From Dryas octopetala (taxonomy: Eukaryota > Streptophyta > Magnoliopsida > Rosales > Rosaceae): 64,000 nucleotides of DNA. The position numbers and the translations under genes are program-made. This document shows positions 22,552-33,971 of this stretch, piece after piece. Each line of letters opens with the position of its first letter. Within the stretch, counting starts at the first letter, position 1. The notes under the pieces are model-generated. The model had not been told where the DNA came from and did not search any database. It saw only the letters and a list, made by a program, of their open reading frames with translations. The DNA lies in assembly GCA_963921425.1 (NCBI GenBank), contig OY992833.1:8343228-8407227 (forward strand). Reading direction: 5' to 3'.

Positions 22552-25000
22552 TGTTGTTGTTTTCCTAGAGCAATTATATTACACCTTTTTAACAACTCTA
22601 GGTTAACTCGCAAGTGCACGAATCGCAGAGTAGCAAAGCTTGCAAATACGAGGTCGATCCCTCAAGGAATTGTATCAATGTCACAATTACTAATTCAATT
22701 AAATTCAATTAAATCTACACTAACTCACACACGCAATAGGGGGGGTTTGGATTGATTTAGAGAACTAAAACAAAACAATTATATGAAAAGCAACTAAAAT
22801 AGCAACAGACTTGATTTGAATGAAAACAATAATAAAGAAGTACTAGGGATCAGAATCCACCACAAGCATACCATTCACTTTACTATGGATATATGAACAA
22901 TCACAAAACATACATGTCAATAAAGTTTGTCTACCAAAAGGCTTTGGTTATTCCCCTTCTAGCAATCATTCTTCTTTTGCATAACTAAGAGCCTATTAAG
23001 CTTCCAAAGTTAGTTATCTACACATGTGTCCTAAGAGCTTTGTTAGGCATTCCCTAGGCGCATGTTAACCATGTGAGATTTATTAAGATTTGTAAGAACA
23101 ACAAACACATAGAGCATAGATCCAAATTAATGTACCCTACGTCATCTATGACCTCTTTTCTCATGAATATTTTCTTAGGATATTCACTTGTTACCAACTG
23201 AAATTATCATCCTTTTGAGCTTATTTAATTTCATAACAAATTCTAGATGCATGCAACCTAAGGTGATCAATCAAAGATGCAAAACAAATAGATTCAAATA
23301 TAACAGAGATTCGAGATTTATCAACATGTAATATAAATAAAAATTCAACAATCCATAGCAAAAGTGAATAGCATAACTAGGGCTTCATCCTTGCCCTAGC
23401 TAGATGTTTAGCTACACATAATTAAATTCACAATAAAATAAAACATCATTAAAACTAGGCAAATAAAAAGGAAGAGAAGAGAAGAGGTGGCAGCTTGGCT
23501 GCCCTTGGGCTCCACGGCAAGGCTGCAACAAGGTGGCAAGATGGCTGCTAGGTGGCTGCAACGGAACAAAGGAGCAGCAGCGTGGCAGCAGTGGCGTGAT
23601 GACTCAAAGTGGCAGCGACAAGGTGGCACAAGGTGGTGGCGTGGCTGCAAGGTCCTCCTTCCCAAAGGCTTTGGCACAAAATAAAAGAGAAGAGAAAGAG
23701 GTGGCTGCAGCAAGAAAAGAAAAGAGAAAGAGAGAGAGCTAGGGTAGGCGGCAAGAAAAGAGACAGAGAGGCTAGGGTTTCATGTTGAATGTTTTCTTAG
23801 AACAAAATAAACATCTATTTCATTCCAAGTTTACTCGCAAGTGCACGAATCACATTAGTAGCAAAGCGTACAAGCACGAGGTCGATCCCACAGGGAATGG
23901 TTAATAAGCAACAAATCAATGTAATTAATCACTAGAATAACTAAATGGAGGGTTTTGGAAGATGGAAACACACACACACCACACCACACACACACACCCT
24001 TTATTCTATCTTGCAATGTTAAGTTTTCAGTTTCAAATCAGATAAGCATGCAATAACCATCCAAGGCTAATGACAGTTAATTTGAACACAACATATTAAA
24101 GTTTGACTGCTAAAAAGGTTTGGCTAGTTACTTTCTCGCAATTGTTCTCCTAATGCATAAACTAAGAGCTTCTTGGGCCTTCCTTAGCCAGTTAACCTAC
24201 ATGTTCCCTAGTTCAAGCTAAGGCAGCTGTTACCCATGTAGGAGTCATTAAGTTTTATGAGAACGTCAAACATGCACAACATATAAGCTTTGACTATTTC
24301 CTTATAGAGGTCACCCAACCCCACTACCAAGAATAATCCCTTATTCCCTTGTTACTTGTGGTTTAGTGTCTTTGACTATTTCACAGCTAAACCTAACAAT
24401 TAAACTAGATGCAATTACCCTAAGGTGGCCAGTCAAAGGATGCAAACAACTAGTGATGGGTTCTAATAGATAGTGGAAATTTAATACATGCAAACATCAA
24501 ACTAACAGACCAAGAGACGGATAAACGATTGTTAAAGCATGCAAATCCAATAATCAACCTACAACTAACATGCAAGATAGAATAAATAAACTTACATAAT
24601 TAAAATAGAAAAGAAAATCAGAATAATATAAATAAATTCCCAATCCATGTTGGAAAGCAAACTAATGAAACAAAACAATTAAAAACTAGAATTCCAAAAG
24701 AAAAACAAAGAGAACATCCTTAGAGAGTGGCAGCAGCGGCGGCACAAGGTGGCAGTGGCACAAGGTGGCAGCAGCTCGACTTCTTCCTCCTCCTTTGGTT
24801 CAGCAGAAAAATAAAGAAAGAGAGATGATGGTGGCTGCGGCAAGGGAAGAGAAATAATGGGGGCTGCTAGGGTTCCTAGGGTGCGTGAGAAAAGAAAGAG
24901 AGAGAATGGAGGCTAGGGTGTTGGCGGCTACAAGAGAGAGAGACTAGGCTAGGATTTCTGAAATTTCAGAGAGAGCTCTCTCTTCTTGAGTTATAAAGAT

Positions 25001-25010
25001 GTATTTATAG
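25001..25010 (-). promoter_or_regulatory. TATA box of E11 LTR
   Basis: The minus strand reads CTATAAATAC, about 70 bp downstream of the conserved U3 block. Confidence 0.62.
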
Positions 25011-25639
25011 AGGAGAGTGGGGCTGAGATTTCTCTTTCTCTTCAATGTGGGATAAGTGCATTCCTTGCACACCAAGACTTATAATTTTCGGCCAAACATG
25101 GGCCTTGGGCTGATTTGGGCTCTTTTTGGGCGTAACTCCCTTTTCAGCTCGCGGAACTGCTGCGCTACCTCCACTAAAATGACCATATCTTGAGCTAGAA
25201 AACTCGGAATCGAAATCCGTAAAATTCCCTGCGAAGCTAACATTTGTATCTTTCCAACCATATATGGCATGCTACCTGATTCGTTCTTGAGAATTACAGA
25301 ATTGCTGTCGAAATTGGTGCTTTATTTTCCAGGGTTTTGACTTCTTTTTCAGCTAGGATTCCTTGGGCTTTCTCTTTGTAGGCGTGATGGGCTAGGGTTT
25401 CAATTAAAAGAACATGGGCTGGCTGCATCAAGCAAGTGGCATGATGGGCTTTAGGGATGCATGGCTTGAGCATGGCTGTATGACTTGGGCTCTTGGACCT
25501 TGGAATGGCACAACTTGGGCTTCTTCCAATTGGGCTTGCAATAGGCGCATGGCCTTGGTCCTTTGGGCTAGGATTATGCGCATGGCCCATAGTGCATGGG
25601 CTGCATGTGTAGTCCATGTCATGTGATGATGTGGCACGG

Positions 25640-25695
25640 TTGACCATTGACTTTGACCTTTGACCTTTGACTTTGACAAAAAGTCAACCTTGACC
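25640..25695 (-). promoter_or_regulatory. W-box cluster in E11 U3
   Basis: Within 56 bp there are seven TTGAC(C/T) hexamers, one of them on the opposite strand, plus one TTGACA. TTGAC(C/T) is the W-box bound by WRKY transcription factors. It lies about 630 bp upstream of the LTR's TATA box. Binding in this element is inferred, not shown. Confidence 0.55.
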
Positions 25696-27177
25696 AAAAA
25701 GATTCTCGAAAAGATTCTGTCTGAGATTCTCCAAAGATTCCTTCCAGATTCCAGATCCTTTTAGTAGATTCCCTCAAGATTCTTTTTCCCATTTCTTCCA
25801 TTTTTAGCTCAAAATAGCCTCATTTAGCTTCTTTCTCCATCATTGCTTCATTTTACCTAAAAACACAAAAACAAGACAATAGACACAAAAGTATCGAGTT
25901 CTGACACTCAAAGTTAGGGAGTTAGTATCATAAAATAGCGTAAAATGAACACTCATCATTTCAGAACTTGCAAAAAGGAACCCTCTCTTTGTGTTATAAA
26001 GATGTATTTATAGAGTGAAGGGGGCTGAAGCTTTCCTCTCCTTTTCAATGTGGGATTGACACTTTCCTTGCACATCAAGACTTGTAATTTTCGGCCAAGC
26101 ATGGGCCTTGGGCTGATTTGGGCTCTTTTTGGGCGTAACTTATTTTCAGCTTGCGGAACTGCTGCGCTACCTTTACTAAAATGGCCATATCTTGAGCTAG
26201 AAAACTCGGAATCGAAATCCGTAAAATTCCTTGCGAAGCTAACATCCGTAGCTTTCCAACCATATATGGCATGACATCTGATTCGCTCTGTAGAAATACA
26301 GAATCACTGTCGAAATTTAGTGTTCATTTTCCAGGGTTTTGACTTCTTGTTCAATTAGGATTCCTTGTGATCTTTGACTGAATCTTATGAGATTTCCCTT
26401 GAGCATGAAGGATTCCTTCCTTGGACCTTGGATTAGCTGAGTGAGTGTGGCATAGGCTTGGGCTCTTGGACCTTGGAATGACACAACTTGGGCTTCCTCC
26501 AATTGGGCTTGCAATAGGCGCATGACCTTGGTCCTTTGGGCTAGGGTTATGTGCATGGCCCATAATGCATGGGCTGCATGTGTGGTTCATGTCATGTGAT
26601 GATGTGGCACGGTTGACCATTGACTTTGACATTTGACCTTTGACTTTGACCAAAAGTCAACCTTGACCAAGAAGATTCCCCAAAAGATTCTGTCTGAGAT
26701 TCTCCAAAGATTCCTTCCAGATTCCAGATCCTTCTAGAAAATTTCCTCAAGATTCTTTTTCCCATTTTTTCCACTTTTACCATAATGCCCTTGATGTCTC
26801 CTAACATGGTTAGGACTCTTTCTCCAACAAGGATTAAGTTTCCTAGTTCATTCAGGATTTCTTGCTCCAACTAGGACTTCTCATTTATGACTTCTGGCAA
26901 TGGTGATTTCTTCTTCCCCAAGAATGACACTTCCTGATGTGATCAGGAATCCTTATTGAACTAGGATTGCACCTTTCCTGGTGTGACCAAGATTTCTTCT
27001 CATTTCCTAGTTTGACTAGGAAAACCTCCAAAATTGGTCTTTTAAGCTCATTTCCTCTCATTTGCTCATTTAATCCTACAAGCACAAAAACAAACTAAAA
27101 GTACATAAAGTATCAAGTTCTTGCATTTTAGGTTAGGAAGTTAGTATCATAAAGTGATGCAAATTCCACACTCATAA

Positions 27178-27190
27178 CACCCCCAAACTT
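27178..27190 (-). other. E10 polypurine tract
   Basis: The minus strand reads AAGTTTGGGGGTG directly before the 3' LTR. The same tract precedes the 3' LTRs of E13, E16 and E17. It primes plus-strand DNA synthesis in LTR retrotransposons. Confidence 0.88.
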
Positions 27191-27889
27191 AGATTTTGCT
27201 AGTCCTCGAGCAAAAAAAAAAAAAAAAAGCAAAGAAAAGACTCAAGACAGACTCAAAACATCCCAACACATGAATTCATGAGTGTAGCCATCAATAGCAT
27301 AGTTAAGCAAGGTACATATAGAATTTACTCTGCAACTTCTAATAGTGCTTCAAATAACATACCTTACTCCTCCACGAAACATTTAGACCATCCTTGACAC
27401 AAACTCAAGTATTAGACAAACAAGACTAAATCAGCATATACAAAATAGCATCAACACCAATTCTCACAATGACATACCCTCAATAATAAAGCGCTCAGAG
27501 ATTTGGTTGACATGTGCACTCAAGTATATGTGAGAGATAATATGTAACAAATACACAAAGCCACATATTAATCATGAAAGAAAGGCCCATTGAAACAAAA
27601 GCACTGATCTCAAGAGAGGGAATTAAAATACTTGGAATAGAATCAATAACCATAGGCTTCCCTTTTATCTAAACTCCACATAATGAACTACAATTCTCCC
27701 AAGATCAAGTAGGGCTTCCATAAGGGTTGTAATAGAGGCTTAGGTCAGGATATGGTATTGAAATGAAATGGATAACAAAGGGTTTAAAACTATGGGTTTG
27801 CATAGAGAAAACAATGGAGGTATTCCTTGCATAATTTGCACTCATGGCTCGAATTTGAACACCTTCCTACTTCAATCTTTTGAAATCGT

Positions 27890-27923
<34 letters not shown>

Positions 27924-28145
27924 GGTACGGCATACACACTTTAAGCACAATTCATTTTCTTTTGTATCAAGCTATGCATAGATATTTCTTTTCAACCTCC
28001 TAATTCACAAACTCAATGCAAAACCATAAGTAAGGTAAACGGGTAGAGGAGTAAAATTCCCCCAAACTTAGGGTTTGGTATAGGGGTAAACAAAGAAAAG
28101 GTCATTAGGCTCAAAATGTTTGACTAGGGTTATAACATAAGGTAG

Positions 28146-30373
28146 TGATGAGTGTTCATTTTACGTTATTTTATAATACTAACTCCCTAACCTAGAGTGT
28201 TAGAACTCGATACTTTTGTGTCTGTTGTCTTGTTTTTGTGTTTTTAGGTTAAATGAAGTAATGATGGAGAAAGAAGCTAAATGAGGCTATTTTGAGCTAA
28301 AAATGGAAGAAATGGGAAAAAGAATCTTGAGGGAATCTGCTAGAAGGATCTGGAATCTGAAAGGAATCTTTGGAGAATCTCAGACAGAATCTTTTGGGGA
28401 ATCTTTTTGGTCAAAGTTGACTTTTGGTCAAAGTCAAAGGTCAAAGGTCAAAGTCAATGGTCAACCGTGCCACATCATCACATGACATGGACCACACATG
28501 CAGCCCATGCACTATGGGCCATGCGCATAACCCTAGCCCAAAGGACCAAGGCCATGCGCCTAAACCTAGCAGCCCAAGTCCATCACACCATGCAAGGTGG
28601 TAGCCCATGCACTAAAACCCTAGGGCCTATGTGCATCCCATTCAGCCCAAGTCATACAGCCATGCGCAAGCTAGAAGGGAGCAAGCCCATCACGCCACTA
28701 GCAGCCCATTCCAAGCTTCCTTGCGCCAGCCCACTTGCAAGTCACTTAAGCCCATCACGCTTACAAGGTTGCAGCAGCCCACATGTGTGTTTGTAAACCC
28801 TAGCCCAAGTCGACACACAAGGAGTCCTTATCTTGCAAGGAAGTCAAAACCCTGAAATCTGAACATCAAATTTCGACAGCAATTCTGTACTTCTCCAGAA
28901 CGAATCAGGTAGCATGCCATATATGGTTGGAAAGATACGGATGTTAGCTTCGCAGGGAATTTTACGGATTTCGATTCCGAGTTTTCTAGCTCAAGTTATG
29001 GTCATTTTAGTGGAGGTAGCGCAGCAGTTCCGCGAGCTGAAAATAAGTTACGCCCAAAAAGAGCCCAAATCAGCCGAAAGCCCACTTTTGGCCGAAAATT
29101 AGAAGTCTTAAGGAGCAAGAAATTCACTTAAGCCCATGTTCTTTTAATGAAACCCTAGCCGCACCTTGTCTTCTCCTTGCCTCCCAAGGATTCCTCTCTT
29201 ACACCTCTATAAATATATCATATCCCTTCAGACTTCATAATTTTTGGTTCCCATATTTTATATTTTCAGAATTCAAAGAGAGAGAGGGAGGCCGAATTTC
29301 AGAAGGAGAGAGTGAGAGGGTGGCGCCACTTGAGGGAGAATGAGAGACCATGTGCCGCAGCCCTAGCTCACCTTTGCCGTGAGCCTCCTTGCTGCTATGT
29401 CTCTCCTCTTCTTCTCTCTTGTGCCGCTGCCACCCTCTTATGATGTTCTTTGTTTTTCTTTTGATTCTCTTCTTTTTCCTTAGTTAATTAGTTTGTTCTT
29501 GTTTTTCATTGTGGATTTAATTATTATAATGGAAGCTAGATATTTTATTTTCTTTATTATTATGTTTTGAGTTTTTTATTGCTTTGCTAAGTTGGATGAT
29601 GAAACTTTAATTGTGAGTTATGCAATGGTGACACTTGTGATTTAATTTGATGCATGTAGTAAATCCTTGATCTCTATTTAAATTGACTCTATTTGTTTTG
29701 CATCTTTGACTGATCACCTTAGGTTGCATGCATCTAGATTTATGTTGTGAAACTAAACAAGCTCGAAAGGATGATAGTTTCAGTAGGCAACAAGTGGGTA
29801 TCCTAAGATAATATTCATGAGAAAAGGGATCATAGATGACATACAGTACATTAATTTGGAGCCATGCGCTATGTGTTTGTCACTCTCACAGATCGTAACG
29901 ACTCTTGCATGGGTAACAGCTGCCTTAGCTTAGAACTAGGGAACATGCAAGTTAACTGGCTAAGGAAGGCCCAAGAAGCTCTTAGTTTATGCACAGTAAG
30001 GGGAGTAATTGCTAAAAGTGACTAGCCAAACCTTTTAGTAGACGAACTTTATTATATGCATTATCTTGAATTGCTTGGTTGTATTTCCATCAATTGGTGT
30101 GGATTCTGAATTCTTAGCATTGCAATTGTGTGTGTGTGTGTGTATATGGTGTGTGTGAGTTTAACAATCTACAAACCCCCCCTGCCGTGTGTGTGTGTTT
30201 GGTGATTCTAATTGGTAAGTTGAATTGGTTTGATGTGTATTTACCTATTCCTCGTGGGATCGACCTCGTACTTATACGCTATGCTTACATGAGCGATTCG
30301 TATACTTGCGAGCTACAACTTGGTATTCGTTTCTAAATTCCAAGTAAAACAAGTTGTACAAAAAGGAGCAACA
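28146..30373 (+). mobile_element. E12: solo LTR with mosaic structure (2228 bp)
   Basis: It reads TGATGAGTGTTC...GGAGCAACA, flanked by GGTAG at 28141-28145 and 30374-30378 in the E10 3' region. U3 resembles E11 (GAATCT repeats, GGTCAA cluster 28409-28465). The conserved U3 block is at about 28905-29105, the TATA box at 29207-29217, and the middle R region (about 29670-30050) is nearly identical to E9. The last ~60 bp of U5 (CTACAACTTGG...) are unlike any other LTR here. A TG/GTGT microsatellite lies at about 30127-30155. Confidence 0.92.
29207..29217 (+). promoter_or_regulatory. TATA box of E12 LTR
   Basis: CTATAAATATA in sense orientation, about 100 bp after the conserved U3 block. Confidence 0.65.
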
Positions 30374-31293
30374 GGTAGGCTTTAGGCTATGGGTTAAAAA
30401 CAAATAAGGCCTAATATCATCTCCTAAGATTCATGTAGTTATATCCATGCTTTGTACAGAATAAAAAAAAGAAGTTCTAGTTTCTTGATTCACAATTGTA
30501 TTCCAAGTACTTAATCAAAAGAATGAGTAATGAGATCACAACGACTTTATATGACAAGAAAAGATTAGAGTACTATTAACACTCAATAATTGAAGTACAA
30601 GGCTCGAAAGCTCACTTAGGTCATATAAGTCTACTCTATCAAGTATATGCATCTCTAGTCATGCAAATCATCACTTAAGTTCATGAAAACAAAGCCCAAA
30701 TTCATAGAGTTGTAAAGCATATTATGAAGCAATACTAGAAAAAGAAGAATACATACTATATATACAGGTAAACTATGCTCATAACAACTATACACAATCA
30801 AATCAATTAGTTGGGGACTCAAGACTAAAACAAACCAAAAGACTCAAAGACTTTGTTGTTAAAACACTGTTGCACACTTCTAAAGATTCAAATCCATCAC
30901 TACGGTAGATGAAATCTTAAGAATAGATGCCTTTAATGTGAATTTGACACCCTCAAAACTTTTTTTTTTTTTTAAAAAAAAAACTTAAAAACTAATGATA
31001 AACACACTAACTAAACAAAAATAAAAATGCGTTGCATTCCCCACCCCCAAACTTAAAAGAAACATTGTCCTCAATGTTTAAAAGATGTGAATATGCAATG
31101 CACAAAAGCTAAAATAAAGAAACACAACTAACTAAGTAAATAAAGATAGGGTTTTAGGACTTCCCTGGCCATGCCGCGAAATGAAGCATCATCTTGACTC
31201 CATATCCATACTTTCGTCCTTCTTCCCTTTGAACAGTTGGGTTGCCTCCCAAGAAGCGCTAAGTTTCATGTCTTCAGCCAGACATGCCCATCT

Positions 31294-32969
31294 TCACTTA
31301 AAAGTCACAGTCTTCTCTTGTGGATCGAAGTCAATCTCAATAAAGGGCTTAAGGCGATGACCATTGACTCTAAACACTGTTCCATCTTTAGGATTCTTAA
31401 TCTCAACAGCGCCATATGGGAATACTTGGAGAACCTCAAAAGCCCCGTGCCACCTAGAACGTAGCTTGCCAGGAAAGAGACGCAATCGAGTATTATAAAG
31501 CAACACTTTCATACCAATGCAAAACTCCTTTGGCACCAACTTCTTATCGTGATAGAGCTTTGTCCTTTCTTTGTACAACTTAGCATTCTCATACGCGAAA
31601 TGTCGCATTTCTTCCAATTCATTAAGTTGCAATTTCCGTTGGTCCCCAGGTGATTTCAAATCATAATTGAACTTCTTTATTGCCCAATAAGCCTTGTGCT
31701 CAAGCTCAACCGGTAGATGACAAGCTTTCCCATACACCAAACAAAATGGAGACATTCCAATGGGCGTCTTGTAAGCTGTACGATAAGCCCATAAAGCGTC
31801 ATTCAACTTTGTCGACCAATCCTTCCTATTAGCATTCACCGTTCTTTCCAGAATGAACTTAATCTCACGATTCGAAATTTCCACTTGCCCACTTGTTTGT
31901 GGATGGTATGGAGTAGCTACTTTGTGCCTAATCCCATATTTCTTCATCAATGCCTCAAACAATTTATTGCAAAAATGAGATCCTCCATCACTAATGATTG
32001 CCCTTGGGGTGCCAAAACGCGCAAAGATGTTGGTCTTGAGAAAATTGGTAACCAGTGGAGCATCATTAGTTCTACATGCAATAGCTTCCACCCATTTGGA
32101 TACATAATCCACTCCAACCAAGATATACTCATATCCAAAAGATGAAGGGAATGGTCCCATAAAATCTATGCCCCAAACATCGAAAATCTCGACTTCCAAA
32201 ATGACATTAAGTGGCATCTGATTCCTAGCGGAGATGTTTCCCATTCTTTGACATCGCACACATGTAAGGTAAAACTGATGGCAATCATGAAAAATAGAAG
32301 GCCAGAAGAAACCTGATTGAAGAATTTTGTAAGCGGTCTTCTTTCCTCCTCCATGTCCTCCACATTCTCGAGTATGGCACATTTCAATTATGCTCTTTAG
32401 CTCCAATTCCGGCACGCATCTCCTTATCAATTGATCAGCTCCATATTTAAACAAATAAGGATCATCCCACACATACTTCTTCGCATCACTCAAAAACTTC
32501 TTCCTTTGATTATATGTCAAATCTTCAGGAAGCACTCCACTTGCCAAATAGTTTGCTATGTCCGCATACCAAGGAGTTGTAAGAATAGCAAAAAGTTGCT
32601 CATCTGGAAATGATTCTCTCAAAGGCAATGTGTCCTCTTCAGCTTTCTCCTCATTGACTATTCTACTCAAATGATCTGCTACCACATTTTTACACCCTTT
32701 CTTGTCCTTGATCTCAATATCAAATTTTTGTAGCAACAGAGTCCATCTAATCAATCTTGGCTTTGCATCCTTCTTATTTAGCAAATACTTCAGAGCTACA
32801 TGATCAGTGTAGATGATGATCTTTGAACCAATTAAATAGCATCGAAACTTCTCCAACGCAAAGATCACAGCAAGTAACTCCTTTTCAGTAGTCGAATAAT
32901 TCAACTGAGCGTCATTCAGAGTTCGGCTTGAGTAGTAGATCACATGTGGCAACTTGTTCACTCTTTGAC
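31294..32969 (-). CDS. pol: E10 pol: RNase H (C-terminal part) and integrase
   Basis: An uninterrupted frame of about 555 codons. It opens inside RNase H ([20 protein letters not shown], then YTDH), because E13 split the gene; the first RNase H Asp (CDASDYAVGALLGQ) is on the far side near 42310. Integrase follows: zinc-binding HHCC residues (H196, H203, C234, C237) and the catalytic triad D266 (GIDFMGPF), D325 (ISDGGSHF) and E361 (GQVEISNRE), spaced D-35-E. A C-terminal segment ([21 protein letters not shown]) resembles the GPY/F module. All catalytic residues are present. It ends EKTVTFK. The apparent start at 32961 is only the first codon after the insertion. Confidence 0.93.
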
Positions 32970-33125
32970 TGATGAGTGTGCATTTTGCATCACTTTATGA
33001 TACTAATTCCTTAACCTAGAGTGTTAGAACTCGCTATTTTGTGTTTCTTGTCTTGTTTTTGTGTTTTCAGGTCAAATGAAGCAGAAATGAGAAAAAGAAG
33101 CAAATGGAGCCATTTTGGGACAATT

Positions 33126-33393
33126 CCTGGTCAAACCAGGAAAAGTGTAGAAATCCTAGTCAAATGAGGATTCCTAGTCACACTAGGAAACATCAAGTCC
33201 AGAACCATCATTGCGGAGCCAGAAATGTGAAATCCTGATTCGAACAGGAAATCCTGGTTGAACTAGGAAACCTAACCCAACTAGGGAAAGGAGTCCTAGT
33301 GACACTAGGAGACCCCAGGGGCAATATGGTCATTATGAGAAGTCGAAATGGATAAGGAATCTCTCATTTTCAAGAAATCCTAGTTGCACCAGG
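33126..33393 (+). repeat. Array of eight 15-bp interrupted palindromes in E13 U3
   Basis: Units start at 33126, 33155, 33173, 33234, 33253, 33271, 33295 and 33379. Each is exactly 15 bp and fits CCTRGTNNNACYAGG with a few mismatches; 33126, 33173 and 33295 are perfect inverted repeats with a 3-nt spacer. Most are preceded by T and followed by A. Similar arrays occupy the same part of U3 in E1, E4, E5, E6, E9, E14 and E16. They look like repeated binding sites for a dimeric protein; this function is inferred. Confidence 0.8.
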
Positions 33394-33553
33394 AAATGTT
33401 TTTCAAGGTTCCAGAAGCTTCCAGAAGGTGGTGGAAATCCATGGAAATGAATGGAGGGAAGAAATGAATTTGAATTCAAATGGAAATGAGGGGCAAAATG
33501 GGAAGTCAAAAGTGTAGGGCCCATGGGCCCTAGGGATGCCGAACCAAGTGGGC

Positions 33554-33647
33554 CATGCATGCACATGCATGGGCCCAAACCCTAGCAGCCCAAAAGCCAC
33601 ACGCAAGGAGGTAGATGGCAGCCATGCATGCGCATGCATGCCATGCA
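33554..33647 (+). promoter_or_regulatory. RY-motif (CATGCATG) cluster in E13 U3
   Basis: CATGCATG occurs at 33554-33561, 33564-33571, 33623-33630 and 33633-33640, and CATGCAA at 33642. CATGCA(TG) is the RY element bound by plant B3-domain regulators (ABI3, FUS3, LEC2). The cluster lies about 320-410 bp upstream of the TATA box. Use in this element is inferred. Confidence 0.5.
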
Positions 33648-33962
33648 AACCCTAGCAAGATAAGGGGCCATGCGCAAGCCCAAGGTGGAAGCCCATGGAG
33701 TGAAACCCTAGCCCATCTTGTGCAAGCTACTGAAGCCCAACATGGAAGCCCAACATGCAAGCCCAAAGCCCAAGACTACCAGCCCATGCGCCAAGGAGGG
33801 ACCCTAGCTAGGCTAGGCGTGAGCCACTCAAGCCCATAAGGGAGCAGCCCATCACGCCAAGGCCCTAGTCAGCTAACCCTAGCTGAAGCCGTAAGGCACT
33901 AGGAGAAGGAAAACCCTATGCAGCCGCAAGTCTTTTCCTTGCCTCTCAAGGAAGGCTTCTCC

Positions 33963-33971
33963 TATTTAAAT
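33963..33971 (+). promoter_or_regulatory. Putative TATA box of E13 5' LTR
   Basis: TATTTAAAT sits after the AAGGAAGGCTTC stretch and before a CT-rich leader. The equivalent position in E6 and E9 is CTATAAATATA, which supports the assignment although this version is weaker. Transcription of E13 should start about 30 bp downstream, near 34000. Confidence 0.55.

Larger units (their letters stand above)
23783..25958 (-). mobile_element. E11: solo LTR with mosaic structure (2176 bp)
   Basis: It reads TGTTGAATG...CACTCATCA, flanked by TTTCA at 23778-23782 and 25959-25963 inside the E10 3' LTR. The R/U5 part (about 23783-24660) matches family I (E6, E14). The U3 and promoter-proximal part (about 24960-25958) matches families II/III. 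The TSD shows that the chimaera was formed before transposition. It contains a TATA box (25001-25010), the conserved U3 block (25079-25280), seven TTGAC(C/T) boxes (25640-25695) and AGATTC repeats (about 25698-25785). Confidence 0.93.
22552..27177 (-). repeat. E10 3' LTR, interrupted by E11
   Basis: It begins TGTTGTTGTTTTCC at 22552 and ends CACTCATAA at 27177, where the other copy ends CATCA. The terminal CA is therefore mutated to AA. Without E11 it is about 2445 bp and aligns along its length with 48378-50802. It lies immediately downstream (minus strand) of the polypurine tract. Confidence 0.92.
27191..31293 (-). other. E10 3' non-coding region, with E12 nested inside
   Basis: Outside E12 no gene is visible. 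The region includes a 29-base T run (27893-27921), PPT-like plus-strand CCCCCAAACTTAGGG near 28059-28073, and poly-A/T near 30961-30983. It also has the hairpin AAACATTG-4nt-CAATGTTT (31060-31079) beside a purine-rich tract (minus strand of 31036-31056), and the TTGGGAGGCAACCCAA motif near 31228-31246. An env-like gene, which some Athila elements carry here, is absent. Confidence 0.75.

Noticed and set aside
22353..22568. A Lys-rich short frame in the E8 3' region
   Set aside because: It arises from an A-rich stretch that is an uninterrupted A run in E13 (39096-39119); not conserved as protein.
27893..27921. A T run as a possible Pol III terminator or SINE tail
   Set aside because: No A/B boxes or SINE body are adjacent, and the equivalent site in other elements is also A/T-rich. 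It is a simple expanded homopolymer.
30127..30155. A TG repeat as a separate feature
   Set aside because: It is a microsatellite at a GT-rich position found in all these LTRs; it has no independent meaning.
27191..31293. Searched for an env-like gene after integrase in E10
   Set aside because: No long frame, signal peptide or membrane segment was found outside the nested LTR E12.
33126..33393. Possible CRISPR-like array of short palindromes
   Set aside because: Units are only 15 bp, degenerate and unevenly spaced, in a plant LTR with no cas genes.
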